The notes beneath the pieces were generated by a model that saw only the letters and a program-made list of their open reading frames with translations, made no database searches and had not been told where the DNA came from. From assembly GCA_025359125.1 (NCBI GenBank), contig JANYHI010000042.1, forward strand, positions 62,001 to 126,000: a stretch of 64,000 nt of DNA, read 5' to 3'. Of the stretch, positions 9,277-18,660 are shown one piece after another. Source of the stretch: Cytophagales bacterium. Lineage in GTDB: Bacteria > Bacteroidota > Bacteroidia > Cytophagales > Cyclobacteriaceae. How positions within the stretch are numbered: position 1 is the stretch's first letter; every line of letters starts with the position of its first letter. A program made the translations under genes and the position numbers.

Positions 9277-10155
9277 ATGATTAAATCAATGACTGGCTTT
9301 GGCCAGGTAATTTCAAATAACGTAAACGTTTCTATTTCAGTCGAAGTAAAATCTTTAAATTCAAAATTTTTAGATCTCAATCTTAGATTGCCACGTAAGT
9401 ATTCTGAAAAAGAACTTGATCTAAGAACGCTAATAGCTGATAAACTTGAGCGTGGTAAGATTTCAATAGGAATTGATTTTCAGCAATCAGTCAAAACAGA
9501 AAATACACAGCGATATAACGAAGAACTTTTTGTTGGCTATTATTCTGAATTGAAGAAATTGGCTGACAAAGTAATGGCGGGTTACGATAATCTTTTTCAG
9601 ATGGCAATCAATTCTCCGGATGTAATGATAACAAATGGAAAAGAGGAATTAGATCCGGCCGAGTGGGAGCGAGTAAAGCAATTGGTGAATGAAGCAATGG
9701 ATAAGTGCGAGCAGTTTCGATTAGCAGAGGGCAAATCCTTAGAAATAAAATTGAGAGAGTACATTGAAAATATTCGCATGGGTTTAGTAGGTGTAGAAGA
9801 ATTAGATCCTAAAAGAATTGAGAGAGTGCGATCAAAAATAAAAGGTAGTATAACAGATTTTTTTGGCAACGAAGGTTTTGATTCTAATAGATTAGAACAA
9901 GAAATTATTTTTTATATTGAGAAGTTAGACATTCACGAAGAGCGTGTTCGCCTGAGAACACACCTTGATTATTTCTTGAAAGGAATAGTCGACAAACAAT
10001 CGAACGGAAAAAAATTGGCTTTCATCTCGCAGGAAATTGGCCGCGAAATAAATACTATCGGCAGCAAAGCAAATGATGCCGAAATGCAAAAGCACGTAGT
10101 GATGATGAAAGAGGAGTTAGAAAAAATTAAGGAGCAACTGAACAACGTCCTGTAA
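9277..10155 (+). CDS. yicC: YicC family protein (putative endoribonuclease)
   Basis: A 292-aa protein with the family hallmark start MIKSMTGFGQ, the EVKSLNSKFLDLNLRLPRK segment and a C-terminal YicC/DUF1732 domain (GKKLAFISQEIGREINTIGS, with KANDAEMQ). YicC proteins are RNA-degrading or RNA-stability factors in other bacteria. The gene lies 11 nt after the outer-membrane fusion gene. In many genomes yicC precedes gmk, but here a transporter follows instead. The protein appears full length. Confidence 0.93.
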   Translation: MIKSMTGFGQVISNNVNVSISVEVKSLNSKFLDLNLRLPRKYSEKELDLRTLIADKLERGKISIGIDFQQSVKTENTQRYNEELFVGYYSELKKLADKVMAGYDNLFQMAINSPDVMITNGKEELDPAEWERVKQLVNEAMDKCEQFRLAEGKSLEIKLREYIENIRMGLVGVEELDPKRIERVRSKIKGSITDFFGNEGFDSNRLEQEIIFYIEKLDIHEERVRLRTHLDYFLKGIVDKQSNGKKLAFISQEIGREINTIGSKANDAEMQKHVVMMKEELEKIKEQLNNVL

Positions 10156-10167
10156 TCATTCAAAAAT

Positions 10168-11436
10168 TTGAAACGCGATAAGCTTTCGAGTGTAATACTC
10201 TGGTCTGTTATTTCAGCCGCTTTTATTGGTCCTGGCACCGTAACCACAGCAGCTTCGGCAGGAGCACTTTTTCAACTCCAACTTTTATGGTCGGTAGTGT
10301 TTGCTACTGTTGCCTGTATTGTGCTTCAAGAAGTTTCAGCACGAATTACGATTTCAACAGGATTAACTTTAGGGCAAGCCATTGAAACAAAATTTGGTAA
10401 GGGGAATGGCTTTTGGATAAAGTGGTTAGTAGGGGGATCCGTAATCTTAGGTTGTGCCGCGTATGAAGCAGGAAATATTTTAGGTGGCACCGCAGGCTTA
10501 CTTCTTCTTTTCGATATTGATGGTAGAATTTATACTGTTTTACTTTCTTTTATTGCTTTTATAATTCTATGGACGGGCAGAGGTAAATGGATTTCTACAT
10601 TAATGACAATATTAGTAGCGCTTATGGGCGTTGCTTTTTTACTACTTGCCACCCAAACTGATTTTTCATTTAGCGAAATAATTTCTTCTAGCTTTATTCC
10701 TGCTATTCCGGATGGTGCTGAGTTGCTAACGCTTGGCTTGGTGGGTACCACCATTGTTCCTTATAATTTATTTTTAGGTTCGGGAATCAGTAAAGGTCAA
10801 ACTATTCCATTGATGCGAGTGGGGCTTACTATTTCTGTGCTAATTGGAGGAATGATAACCGCATGGATTTTAATGGCGGGTACATTATCTGCAAACTTTA
10901 CATCCTTCGCAGATTTAGCAAATCAATTTCAATTAAAGATCGGTTACATTGGAGTGTGCGCCCTGGGTATTGGATTGTTTGCAGCCGGATTTTCTTCAGC
11001 GATAACAGCACCCTATGCCTCTTCCATTATTACCACAAGCGTATTTGGTGTCGAGAAAAAGCAAACCGTGAGGCTGATATGGACTGGTGTTTTAGCAGTT
11101 GGATTTATTTTTGGAATCAGTGGAGTAAAACCTATTCCGGTGATTTTGACTGTTCAGGCATTGAACGGATTGATTTTGCCACTGCTTACTTTCTTTTTGA
11201 TTTTAATTAGCAACGATAAAAAACTAATACCACATGAAGGAAGGCATGCTCAATGGTATAATGTTATTTTAATTTTAATTCTTGCGTGCGTTTTGGTGCT
11301 TGGGCTAAATAATGTAGACAAAGTTTTGGTACAAGTGCTTAAGCTAAATAGTACACACTTTCAGATAGTATTAATTACTTCAATTACCTTTTCCGTTTTT
11401 ACTGGCTGGAAGATTTTAAGAATCGATAGTAAATAA
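10168..11436 (+). CDS. NRAMP-superfamily membrane transporter with non-canonical metal site
   Basis: A 422-aa polytopic protein with about 11 hydrophobic segments. It starts at a TTG 12 nt after yicC; the first in-frame Met lies deep inside the fold, so TTG is needed. Overall pattern and the TM1 and TM6 positions fit NRAMP/MntH. However, the canonical DPGN of TM1 reads GPGT (residues 21-24), and the MPH-N of TM6 reads VPYN (197-200). The aspartate, asparagine and methionine that bind Mn/Fe in classical NRAMPs are therefore missing. It probably carries another substrate or uses another chemistry, so an mntH label would be unsafe. Confidence 0.82.
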   Translation: MKRDKLSSVILWSVISAAFIGPGTVTTAASAGALFQLQLLWSVVFATVACIVLQEVSARITISTGLTLGQAIETKFGKGNGFWIKWLVGGSVILGCAAYEAGNILGGTAGLLLLFDIDGRIYTVLLSFIAFIILWTGRGKWISTLMTILVALMGVAFLLLATQTDFSFSEIISSSFIPAIPDGAELLTLGLVGTTIVPYNLFLGSGISKGQTIPLMRVGLTISVLIGGMITAWILMAGTLSANFTSFADLANQFQLKIGYIGVCALGIGLFAAGFSSAITAPYASSIITTSVFGVEKKQTVRLIWTGVLAVGFIFGISGVKPIPVILTVQALNGLILPLLTFFLILISNDKKLIPHEGRHAQWYNVILILILACVLVLGLNNVDKVLVQVLKLNSTHFQIVLITSITFSVFTGWKILRIDSK

Positions 11437-11464
11437 CAAAACCTGAGTAAACTCAGGCTTTGTT
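11435..11464. terminator. Bidirectional terminator between the NRAMP gene and clpC
   Basis: A 14-bp stem (one mismatch) around a 2-nt centre, with A-rich and T-rich outer arms. It lies between the convergent stops at 11434-11436 and 11488-11490, so it can serve both strands. Confidence 0.8.
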
Positions 11465-11487
11465 ATTTAAATTTGAGCGGTAATATG

Positions 11488-14043
11488 TTATTCGCTTTTT
11501 TTCTCTTTCGAAGAAGCTTTTGCTTTCTTAACTTTTATAGTTAACAAATCTCCGGTTCCTTCATAGTCGGCTTGAATAGTACCGCCTTCGGTGATTTCTC
11601 CTCTTAGAATTTCTTCTGCTACCGGATCTTCCAAATATTTTTGGATCGCACGGTTAAGTGGACGCGCGCCAAATTGTTGGTCATATCCTTTTTCAGCTAA
11701 GAAATCTTTGGCTTTGTCAGTAAGCTCAACATGATAACCGAGTGTAAGAATTCTTTCGAATAGTTTACCCAATGTGATATCAATGATTAGATGGATATGT
11801 TCGCGTTGCAATGAATTGAACACAATCACATCATCCAATCTATTCAAGAATTCAGGAGAGAAGGCACGCTTCAATGCATTTTGAATAGTTGATTTCATTA
11901 CCTCTTCATCATTTTCGCGATTGGCTTTGGTTGCAAATCCAATACCTGATCCGAAATCTTTTAAATCACGAACACCAATATTAGATGTCATGATGATGAT
12001 TGTATTTCTGAAATCTACTCTTCTCCCTAATCCGTCCGTCAAAATTCCATCGTCTAATACCTGTAATAGAATATTGAATACATCTGGATGAGCTTTTTCA
12101 ATTTCATCTAACAATACAACACTGTATGGTTTTCTACGTACTTTTTCTGTTAACTGTCCACCTTCTTCATAACCAACGTATCCTGGAGGTGCGCCTACTA
12201 ATCTAGACACAGAGAATTTCTCCATGTATTCGCTCATATCAATCCGTACCAATGCATCTTCTTTATCGAACAGATAAGTAGCAAGCACTTTTACTAATTC
12301 CGTTTTACCAACGCCTGTTGGTCCTAAAAAAATAAATGAACCGATTGGTTTCTTTGGATCTTTCAATCCGACACGGGTACGTTGAATTGCCTTTGTTAAT
12401 TTTTTAATAGCCTCGGTTTGTCCAATCACTCGACTACTTAATTTATCGGCCATTCCTAAAAGCTTGTTGCTTTCTTTCTGGGCAATTCGGTTGGCAGGTA
12501 TTCCCGTCATCATGCCCACTACATCCGCAACATTGTCTTCAGTAACTGTATACTTTTCTGTGCGAGTTTTTTCTTCCCAACGTGTTTTCGCTAAATCAAG
12601 CTGCTCAATAAGTTTTTTCTCTTTGTCCCGTAATTGTGCTGCCTCTTCGTACTTCTGACTTTTTACTACCCTATTTTTTTCTTTCTTCACATCTTCAATT
12701 GCTGCTTCAAATTTCACAATATCATCCGGAACGTGAATATTATTAATGTGCACACGAGCACCAGATTCATCCATTACATCAATCGCTTTGTCTGGTAAGA
12801 ATCTATCGCTGATGTACCGATCTGATAAACGCACGCAAGCCTCTAATGCTTCCTTGGTATACGTTACGTGATGATGGTCTTCGTATTTTTCTTTTATATT
12901 TTCAAGAATTTGAATTGTTTCATCAACTGAAGTGGAATCTACCATCACCATTTGAAATCTTCGGGCGAGGGCTCCATCTTTTTCAATGTATTGACGATAC
13001 TCATCTAACGTAGTGGCACCGATACATTGGATTTCACCGCGGGCTAGCGCAGGTTTAAACATGTTAGAAGCATCGAGAGATCCGGATGCTCCACCTGCGC
13101 CTACAATGGTATGTAACTCATCAATGAAGAGAATGACATCAGGTGATTTCTCTAACTCATTCATCACCGCTTTCATTCTTTCTTCAAACTGTCCGCGATA
13201 TTTTGTTCCCGCTACTAACGATGCGAGGTCAAGTGTAACCACACGTTTGCCAAAAAGAACACGCGAGACTTTCTTCTGTATAATTCTAAGAGCAAGACCT
13301 TCGGCAATGGCTGTCTTACCAACACCGGGCTCGCCAATTAAAATCGGATTATTCTTTTTTCTACGACTTAAAATTTGTGCTACACGCTCAATTTCTTTTT
13401 CGCGACCTACGATCGGATCAAGCTTATTGTCTTCGGCAAGCTTTGTTAAATCACGACCGAAATTATCAAGAACTGGTGTGCGTGATTTATCCGTTCCTTT
13501 TTTCTCTTTTGATCCACTACCGCCAGCACCTCCACTTCCAAACATTTTAGATGAATCATCATCCGGATCGTCTGTATCAGAAGAGGCAGTTGGTTGATCA
13601 TGTTGATACTCCAACATTTCTTTTACAACATCGTAGGCAACATCAAATTTATTTAAGATTTGAGTTGCCAGATTATCCGGATCTCTAAGGATAGATAAAA
13701 GTAAATGTTCGGTACCAATTAATTGCGCTTTGAAAACTTTTGCTTCTAGGTAAGTTATCTTCAAGGTTTTCTCTGAAGCGCGCGTTAACGGAATGTTTGC
13801 CAGATTTTTTATTTCATGAGTGGCAGTGCCTTTAGAAATTTTTTCAATCTCACCACGAAGTTGATCTAGTGGTACTCCCAATTTTTTGAGAACTCCCACA
13901 GCAACTCCCTCTCCTTCGCGAATCATTCCTAAGATAAGATGTTCGGTTCCAATGTAATCATGTCCTAAGCGTAATGCTTCCTCTCTGCTGAGGGAGATTA
14001 CCTCTTTAACACGGTTAGAGAATTTGGCTTCCATATTTGACAT
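11488..14043 (-). CDS. clpC: ATP-dependent Clp protease ATPase subunit ClpC
   Basis: A Hsp100 unfoldase feeding ClpP or acting in protein quality control. About 851 aa from MSNMEAKF; a frame open to 14091 adds 16 non-family residues. Two Clp_N repeats (LGHDYIGTEHLILG, LIGTEHLLLS) are followed by AAA domain 1 (GEPGVGKT), a UVR-like coiled segment (YEEAAQLRDKEKKLIEQL) and AAA domain 2 (GPTGVGKT). The C-terminal D2-small domain follows (FGARPLNRAIQKYLEDP). A Gly/Ser-rich linker after the N-domain (residues around 170-195) is unusual but common in this phylum. It has its own promoter-like element at 14060-14092. Confidence 0.96.
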   Translation of the reverse strand: MSNMEAKFSNRVKEVISLSREEALRLGHDYIGTEHLILGMIREGEGVAVGVLKKLGVPLDQLRGEIEKISKGTATHEIKNLANIPLTRASEKTLKITYLEAKVFKAQLIGTEHLLLSILRDPDNLATQILNKFDVAYDVVKEMLEYQHDQPTASSDTDDPDDDSSKMFGSGGAGGSGSKEKKGTDKSRTPVLDNFGRDLTKLAEDNKLDPIVGREKEIERVAQILSRRKKNNPILIGEPGVGKTAIAEGLALRIIQKKVSRVLFGKRVVTLDLASLVAGTKYRGQFEERMKAVMNELEKSPDVILFIDELHTIVGAGGASGSLDASNMFKPALARGEIQCIGATTLDEYRQYIEKDGALARRFQMVMVDSTSVDETIQILENIKEKYEDHHHVTYTKEALEACVRLSDRYISDRFLPDKAIDVMDESGARVHINNIHVPDDIVKFEAAIEDVKKEKNRVVKSQKYEEAAQLRDKEKKLIEQLDLAKTRWEEKTRTEKYTVTEDNVADVVGMMTGIPANRIAQKESNKLLGMADKLSSRVIGQTEAIKKLTKAIQRTRVGLKDPKKPIGSFIFLGPTGVGKTELVKVLATYLFDKEDALVRIDMSEYMEKFSVSRLVGAPPGYVGYEEGGQLTEKVRRKPYSVVLLDEIEKAHPDVFNILLQVLDDGILTDGLGRRVDFRNTIIIMTSNIGVRDLKDFGSGIGFATKANRENDEEVMKSTIQNALKRAFSPEFLNRLDDVIVFNSLQREHIHLIIDITLGKLFERILTLGYHVELTDKAKDFLAEKGYDQQFGARPLNRAIQKYLEDPVAEEILRGEITEGGTIQADYEGTGDLLTIKVKKAKASSKEKKSE

Positions 14044-14059
14044 AGTATATTGATATGTG

Positions 14060-14092
14060 TAAATGTAAAGTTTTAAGGGCAACAATTCCAAA
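14060..14092 (-). promoter_or_regulatory. Bacteroidota-type promoter upstream of clpC
   Basis: Reading the minus strand, TTTG (14092-14089), a 21-nt spacer and TACATTTA (14067-14060) match the phylum's -33/-7 pattern TTTG...TAnnTTTG with one mismatch. The predicted transcript start is about 10 nt before the clpC ATG. Confidence 0.5.
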
Positions 14093-14156
14093 CAACCTGT
14101 TCTCTACCATTTATCGGTAGTGTAAGGTAGTTATTAACTAAAACGCCTACTTAAAA

Positions 14157-14795
14157 TTATTTGTTCAAATTCGACTTAGAAGATTGAATAATGCGCAGTG
14201 AATTGGGGCCTTCGCAAAATAACAGATCTAAGAAGCTAAGGTTATTTACAAATGTATTGCCAAACACTTGCTGATAGCTTGTGGGCTGATAGAATGGCCG
14301 ATATTCAAAGTTTTTTTTAGGTGTAATCTTCCCCCTAAGATCGGAAATGTATGTTTCGAGCTGTTTTTCAAAAATGTCCGTACTGGTTAGGTGTCTCGAT
14401 AGGTCAATAGATCGCAGACAGAATGACAGCAAATTCATATTGAGATCAAAGAGCAATTCGTGGGTCTCGTAAATTATTTTTTTCAAATTATCACTATAAT
14501 ATTCGAAGTACGGAGCATTACGATAGGCCGATTCAATGCTTCTCCAATGTTTATTTTGCCACTTTTGTTGATGATCAATTTTAATTTCATGAATAGAAAT
14601 TTTTCCGTGCTTCTCGCGAAGAGGAACTATCAACTTTTGAATTCCTTGCGAAGTGTTAATGTAGCAGCGATTGCGAAAACTTTGTTTAACGTAATGTTCA
14701 TGCTTTTCCAGTTGAATTTCATCGAATGGATAGATAGCACACAAATACTCTAACGATGGAAGATAGTGAAGTTCTATTCTGGCAACCTTCATCAA
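14157..14795 (-). CDS. WbqC family protein
   Basis: A 212-aa soluble protein matching the WbqC-like family. It has the N-terminal ELHYLPSLEYLCAI segment, the RNRCYINTSQGIQKLIVPL segment and KWQNKHWRSIESAYRNAPYF in the middle. The last is the family's most recognisable motif. Family members occur in O-antigen loci, but their chemistry is not established, and here there is no sugar locus around it. It starts 20 nt after the accD stop and is probably in the accD transcript. An alternative ATG is one codon downstream. Confidence 0.85.
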   Translation of the reverse strand: MMKVARIELHYLPSLEYLCAIYPFDEIQLEKHEHYVKQSFRNRCYINTSQGIQKLIVPLREKHGKISIHEIKIDHQQKWQNKHWRSIESAYRNAPYFEYYSDNLKKIIYETHELLFDLNMNLLSFCLRSIDLSRHLTSTDIFEKQLETYISDLRGKITPKKNFEYRPFYQPTSYQQVFGNTFVNNLSFLDLLFCEGPNSLRIIQSSKSNLNK

Positions 14796-14815
14796 ATGAA
14801 TAACAATAAGATTTT

Positions 14816-15655
14816 TTATTGAAGCATCCTCAGGAGCGTGCTCAATCTTTGCTTGAGGCTTCTGCGATCGATAATAAAATCAAGGAAGCCGTGCTCTTGC
14901 ACAAACTCTGCGCTTTGAAAACCCTTTGGCAAATCTTTACCAATTGTTTCACGAATTACACGTGGTCCGGCAAATCCTATCAATGCGCCAGGCTCAGCAA
15001 CATTAAAATCACCCAACATCGCATAAGAGGCTGTAACTCCTCCGGTAGTAGGATCTGTTAAAAGAGATATGTAAGGGGTTTTTGCTTCGTCTAAAAGTGC
15101 CAACCGAGCTGAGGTTTTAGCCATTTGCATTAAGGAAAGACCTGCCTCCATCATGCGGGCGCCTCCCGAGCGAGAAATCATTAAGAAGGGAGTTTTTGTT
15201 ATCAATGAATGGTTAATGGCTCGTGCAATTTTTTCGCCAACCACCGATCCCATCGAGCCACCGATGAAAGTAAAATCCATACACGCCACACACAAATCAA
15301 GTCCATTGATTTTGCCATAAGCTGTTCTTACGGCATCTTTCAATTGTGTTTTTGATTGAGTCTCTTTAATTCTTTTAGGATATGGTTTAGTATCAACAAA
15401 TTTTAGCGGATCGCCTGATTCCATGTTGACATCAAGTTCGGTAAACTGATTGTTATCAAATAGAATTTCAAAATATTCTTCCGAGCCAATTTTTACATGG
15501 AGATCTTCTTCAGGAACTACGTAAGCATTGTTTTTTAATTCGCGTGTGTGAATAATTTTTCCGCTAGGCGATTTGAACCAAAGGCCATCTGGCACTTCGC
15601 GTTTTGATTCGGTGGGGGTAAGAATTCCTTTATCGGTACGTTTGAACCAAGGCAT
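14816..15655 (-). CDS. accD: Acetyl-CoA carboxylase carboxyltransferase subunit beta, lacking the zinc finger
   Basis: It forms malonyl-CoA with AccA for fatty-acid synthesis. The 279-aa protein has the crotonase-like core with [37 protein letters not shown] and [18 protein letters not shown]. In most bacteria residues about 20-50 form a four-cysteine zinc ribbon. Here that region keeps the flanking pattern ([10 protein letters not shown], then [13 protein letters not shown]) but has no cysteines, as I recall for other Bacteroidota AccDs. accA is not in the window. Confidence 0.95.
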   Translation of the reverse strand: MPWFKRTDKGILTPTESKREVPDGLWFKSPSGKIIHTRELKNNAYVVPEEDLHVKIGSEEYFEILFDNNQFTELDVNMESGDPLKFVDTKPYPKRIKETQSKTQLKDAVRTAYGKINGLDLCVACMDFTFIGGSMGSVVGEKIARAINHSLITKTPFLMISRSGGARMMEAGLSLMQMAKTSARLALLDEAKTPYISLLTDPTTGGVTASYAMLGDFNVAEPGALIGFAGPRVIRETIGKDLPKGFQSAEFVQEHGFLDFIIDRRSLKQRLSTLLRMLQ

Positions 15656-15659
15656 ATTT

Positions 15660-15765
15660 TAAATTCAATTTGAAAATTTTTCAATTTGAAAATTTGAAAA
15701 TGACTACAAGTTATTGATGACTCTAATTTTCAAATTAGCGCATCTTCAAATTTTCGAATCAAATA
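15660..15765. repeat. AT-rich intergenic repeats between fbaB and accD
   Basis: The 110-bp gap is built from variations of AATTTGAAAATTT and TTTTCAAATT in direct and inverted orientation. It includes the hairpin CTAATTT-TC-AAATTAG at 15723-15738. It probably holds the fbaB terminator and the accD promoter. No ORF or RNA gene is seen. Confidence 0.5.
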
Positions 15766-16839
15766 TTAAGCAATATCAATCTTACTATCTAAATACACAT
15801 CTTGTATAGCTTGCAAAATTTCAACGCCCTCTTTCATGGGGCGCTGGAAAGCTTTCCTTCCAGAGATAAGTCCCATTCCACCTGCTCTTTTATTAATTAC
15901 AGCAGTGCGAACAGCATCTGCCATATCGCTTGAGCCTTTTGAGTCACCACCAGAGTTGATCAAGCCCGCGCGACCATTATAACAATTAAGAACTTGATAA
16001 CGACATAAGTCGATTGGATGATCAGAAGTCAATTCGGTATAGATTCTTTCATCTAATTTTCCATAACTGCTTCCACCGCTGTTCAACATTTTGTAACCAC
16101 CATTATTCTCAGCTAATTTTTGTTTGATAATATCAGCTTGAATCGTTACGCCAAGATGATTTGCCTGGCCCGTTAAATCTGCTGATACATGATAATCTTT
16201 GCCGTCTTTTTTGAAGGCATCATTACGAGTATAACACCATAATATTGTTGCCATACCTAGTTCATGGGCACGCTCAAAGGCAACGGAAACTTCTTGAATC
16301 TGGCGAGTAGCATTATCTGATCCAAAATAGATAGTGGCTCCAACAGCTACAGCTCCTAAGTTCCATGCGTCTTCAACAGATCCATACATAATCTGATCTG
16401 CTTTATTAGGATAGGTAAGAAGTTCGTTATGATTAATCTTTACGATGAAAGGAATCTTGTGCGCATATTTTCTTGACATCATTGCCAAGCCTCCAAAAGT
16501 GGTGGCAACAGCATTACATTGACCTTCGATAGCAAGTTTGATAATATTTTCCGGATCGAAATAAATCGGATTCTTAGCGAAAGATGCACCTGCGCTATGT
16601 TCAATACCCTGATCAATTGGGAGAATAGAGAGAAAACCAGTTCCGCCTAATCGACCCTTATCGAACAATACCTGCAAACTGCGCATGGTTTGAGGATTGC
16701 GGTTGGAGATGGAAAAAATACGATCAACAAAATCAGATCCTGGTAAGTGAAGGCTTTCTTTCGGAATAGTTTTGCTTTTATGAGTTAAAAGCGACTCGGC
16801 ATCTTTACCAAGTAATTCAGTGATGGTGGGTCTGGCCAT
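15766..16839 (-). CDS. fbaB: Class I fructose-bisphosphate aldolase (DhnA type)
   Basis: A Schiff-base aldolase of glycolysis and gluconeogenesis, cytosolic, 357 aa. Recognisable regions are [19 protein letters not shown] near residue 75, [21 protein letters not shown], and [12 protein letters not shown], whose ADIIK lysine is the candidate Schiff-base residue. The glycine-rich phosphate-binding LNSGGSS and [16 protein letters not shown] follow. It belongs to the archaeal-type class I family, not the metal-dependent class II one. It has its own promoter-like element at 16861-16891, and a strong terminator separates it from rplS. Confidence 0.93.
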   Translation of the reverse strand: MARPTITELLGKDAESLLTHKSKTIPKESLHLPGSDFVDRIFSISNRNPQTMRSLQVLFDKGRLGGTGFLSILPIDQGIEHSAGASFAKNPIYFDPENIIKLAIEGQCNAVATTFGGLAMMSRKYAHKIPFIVKINHNELLTYPNKADQIMYGSVEDAWNLGAVAVGATIYFGSDNATRQIQEVSVAFERAHELGMATILWCYTRNDAFKKDGKDYHVSADLTGQANHLGVTIQADIIKQKLAENNGGYKMLNSGGSSYGKLDERIYTELTSDHPIDLCRYQVLNCYNGRAGLINSGGDSKGSSDMADAVRTAVINKRAGGMGLISGRKAFQRPMKEGVEILQAIQDVYLDSKIDIA

Positions 16840-16860
16840 AGGTTATTTTAAATGAGGGAC

Positions 16861-16891
16861 AAATATAGGTTGCTATGCCAATTCATCCAAG
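16861..16891 (-). promoter_or_regulatory. Bacteroidota-type promoter upstream of fbaB
   Basis: On the minus strand TTG (16891-16889), a 20-nt spacer and TATATTTG (16868-16861) give an exact TAnnTTTG -7 box with good spacing. The start codon is 22 nt downstream of the box. Confidence 0.6.
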
Positions 16892-16907
16892 GTTAAAGAA
16901 GAAAGCA

Positions 16908-16943
16908 AAAAACCCATTTCAACGGGTTGAAATGGGTTTTTTA
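16908..16943 (-). terminator. Strong intrinsic terminator after rplS
   Basis: A perfect 16-bp stem (AAAAAACCCATTTCAA and its complement) with the 4-nt loop CGGG, ending in a T-run on either strand. It lies just past the rplS stop and closes the rpsP-rimM-trmD-rplS block. Confidence 0.92.
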
Positions 16944-16957
16944 GAATATTTTTTTAA

Positions 16958-17329
16958 TTAAACGGCTATGTTTGTAGCTAATTTTTCTTTAATCCGTGCC
17001 GACTTTCCTTGGCGACCCTTCAAATAATAAAGCTTCGCTCTACGCACTTTACCCGCCTTTACAAATTCAATTTTATCAATGCTTGGGCTAAGAAGAGGGA
17101 AGATACGCTCTACTCCAACACCATTAGAAACCTTTCTTACTGAAAAGCTCTCGCCATTAGTTCCTGTTCCTCTGCGATATAAAACAACTCCTTGAAATTG
17201 CTGGATACGTTCTTTATTTCCTTCGCTGATTTTTACGTGAACACTTATCGTATCGCCAGATTTAAAGGTTGGTAATCCTGATCTTTTAGAAGCTAGCTCT
17301 TGCTCTACAATTTTCATTAAATCGGCCAT
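16958..17329 (-). CDS. rplS: 50S ribosomal protein L19
   Basis: A 123-aa large-subunit protein at the 30S/50S interface. Family features include the N-terminal [20 protein letters not shown] region, [19 protein letters not shown] and the [20 protein letters not shown] segment. [20 protein letters not shown] and [18 protein letters not shown] follow. Length is normal. It follows trmD in the standard rpsP-rimM-trmD-rplS order, with a 77-nt gap holding a promoter-like box. Confidence 0.97.
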   Translation of the reverse strand: MADLMKIVEQELASKRSGLPTFKSGDTISVHVKISEGNKERIQQFQGVVLYRRGTGTNGESFSVRKVSNGVGVERIFPLLSPSIDKIEFVKAGKVRRAKLYYLKGRQGKSARIKEKLATNIAV

Positions 17330-17354
17330 GGTACTCGGTTTTTAAAATGGACTG

Positions 17355-17362
17355 CAAATATA
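17355..17362 (-). promoter_or_regulatory. Promoter -7 box before rplS
   Basis: TATATTTG on the minus strand is an exact TAnnTTTG match 26 nt before the rplS start. No well-spaced TTG/TTTG -33 element is seen, so it may be an internal, weaker promoter. Confidence 0.4.
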
Positions 17363-17406
17363 GGTGAAGAAGTTGAATTTGGAAGTGTGACCAAAGAAAT
17401 TTCATT

Positions 17407-18081
17407 CTAAGAAATTAAGCCTGGTCTTCGACTTTTAGTTCTTTTTATTGCTTCCTCTTGCTTCCAATCTTCAATTTTGGACTGATGACCGCTAAGCAGT
17501 ACCTCGGGTACCTTCCAGCCATTATAATCAGCAGGGCGCGTGTAAACAGGTGGTGCAATCAACCCATCTTGAAAAGAATCGCTCAGCGCGGATGTTTCAT
17601 CATTCAATACTCCTGGAAGCAATCGAATAATAGAATCTGCGACTACCGCAGCCGCTAGCTCGCCCCCAGATAGCACGTAATCGCCAATGCTAATTTCCCT
17701 TGTAATCAAATGTTCTCTTACGCGTTCGTCTACTCCTTTATAATGACCGCAAAGTAAAATCAGATTTTGCTTTAGGCTTAATTGGTTGGCTAATGATTGA
17801 GATAGGGTTTCTCCATCCGGACTCATGTAGAGAACCTCATCATATGTTCTTTCTGATTTTAATGAAGTGATGCACCTGTCTATGGGTTCAATCATCATTA
17901 CCATACCAGCACCGCCCCCAAAGGCATAATCGTCTGTTGTCCGGTGTTTGTTAGTGGAATATTCTCTTAGGTTATGAACTTTTACAGTTACCAACCCTTT
18001 GTCCTGCGCTCTTTTTAAAATGGAATCTGAAAAAGGACTCTCCAGTAAACGGGGTAAGCAAGTGATAATGTCAATGCGCAT
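17407..18081 (-). CDS. trmD: tRNA (guanine-N1)-methyltransferase
   Basis: It methylates G37 of tRNAs using S-adenosylmethionine and acts as a knotted SPOUT-fold dimer. The 224-aa protein carries [20 protein letters not shown] at the start, then [18 protein letters not shown] and [29 protein letters not shown]. The knot motif [20 protein letters not shown] comes next, with [24 protein letters not shown] near the C-terminus. It starts 3 nt after the rimM stop, so the two are coupled. Confidence 0.97.
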   Translation of the reverse strand: MRIDIITCLPRLLESPFSDSILKRAQDKGLVTVKVHNLREYSTNKHRTTDDYAFGGGAGMVMMIEPIDRCITSLKSERTYDEVLYMSPDGETLSQSLANQLSLKQNLILLCGHYKGVDERVREHLITREISIGDYVLSGGELAAAVVADSIIRLLPGVLNDETSALSDSFQDGLIAPPVYTRPADYNGWKVPEVLLSGHQSKIEDWKQEEAIKRTKSRRPGLIS

Positions 18082-18084
18082 GGT

Positions 18085-18594
18085 TTAAATATCTAAAAAC
18101 CCATTGGGCAAAGCAACTTTAATTGTTTTCTTGGTTTTATTGGTGCTCAGTATAAAAGGGCTATTTAATGGAATAAGTATTTCCTTGAGATTAAATAATA
18201 CAGTTATCAGTCTGTTTGGGCCTGCCGATGATACTTCAGTAATTTTTCCAAGTTCTCCCACCTTTTCATCAATCACGGTGAACCCAATTACCTCGTCATC
18301 ATAAAACTCACCTCGTTTTAATTTTGGTCTCGCTTCTTTCGGCAGAAAAATGCTTGAACCCTTTAGTTCAGATGCTTTTTCGGATGAATTGATATCTTCA
18401 AATTTGATAAAGACCTTATCGCCTCTGTCTGAGAAAGACGAAATGAAGTACGGAACAAGTGAATTTCTTTGTTCGATAAAAAGAGATTCTATCGTGTCAA
18501 AATCGATTGGCTCGGTAACAATCATTGTAACTTCTCCTTTGAGGCCGTGCGTTTTGGCTACGTAGCCAATTTTAAAGCATTGATCTTTTTCCAT
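18085..18594 (-). CDS. rimM: Ribosome maturation factor RimM
   Basis: A 16S rRNA processing factor that binds S19 in the 30S head. About 169 aa starting MEKDQCFKIGYVAKTHGLKGEV. An in-frame ATG at 18618 lies inside the terminator hairpin and is not favoured. An N-terminal RimM barrel (GYVAKTHGLKGEV) is followed by a PRC-barrel-like half (YDDEVIGFTVIDEKVGELGKI). It sits between rpsP and trmD as in most bacteria. Confidence 0.94.
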   Translation of the reverse strand: MEKDQCFKIGYVAKTHGLKGEVTMIVTEPIDFDTIESLFIEQRNSLVPYFISSFSDRGDKVFIKFEDINSSEKASELKGSSIFLPKEARPKLKRGEFYDDEVIGFTVIDEKVGELGKITEVSSAGPNRLITVLFNLKEILIPLNSPFILSTNKTKKTIKVALPNGFLDI

Positions 18595-18609
18595 CGTATT
18601 GATAAATAA

Positions 18610-18639
18610 AAATGCCATCCCAATAAGGTGATGGCATTT
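18610..18639 (-). terminator. Terminator or attenuator between rpsP and rimM
   Basis: A perfect 10-bp stem AAATGCCATC/GATGGCATTT with a 10-nt loop, followed on the minus strand by TTTTATTTATC. It starts 22 nt after the rpsP stop and ends 15 nt before the rimM start, so read-through may set the S16:RimM ratio. Confidence 0.72.
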
Positions 18640-18660
18640 CCTGTTTTAAAACTTAAAATA

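Noticed and set aside
13013-13597. 194-codon plus-strand frame antisense to clpC
   Set aside because: It is a mirror of the clpC Walker A region with no family features. The clpC reading is certain.
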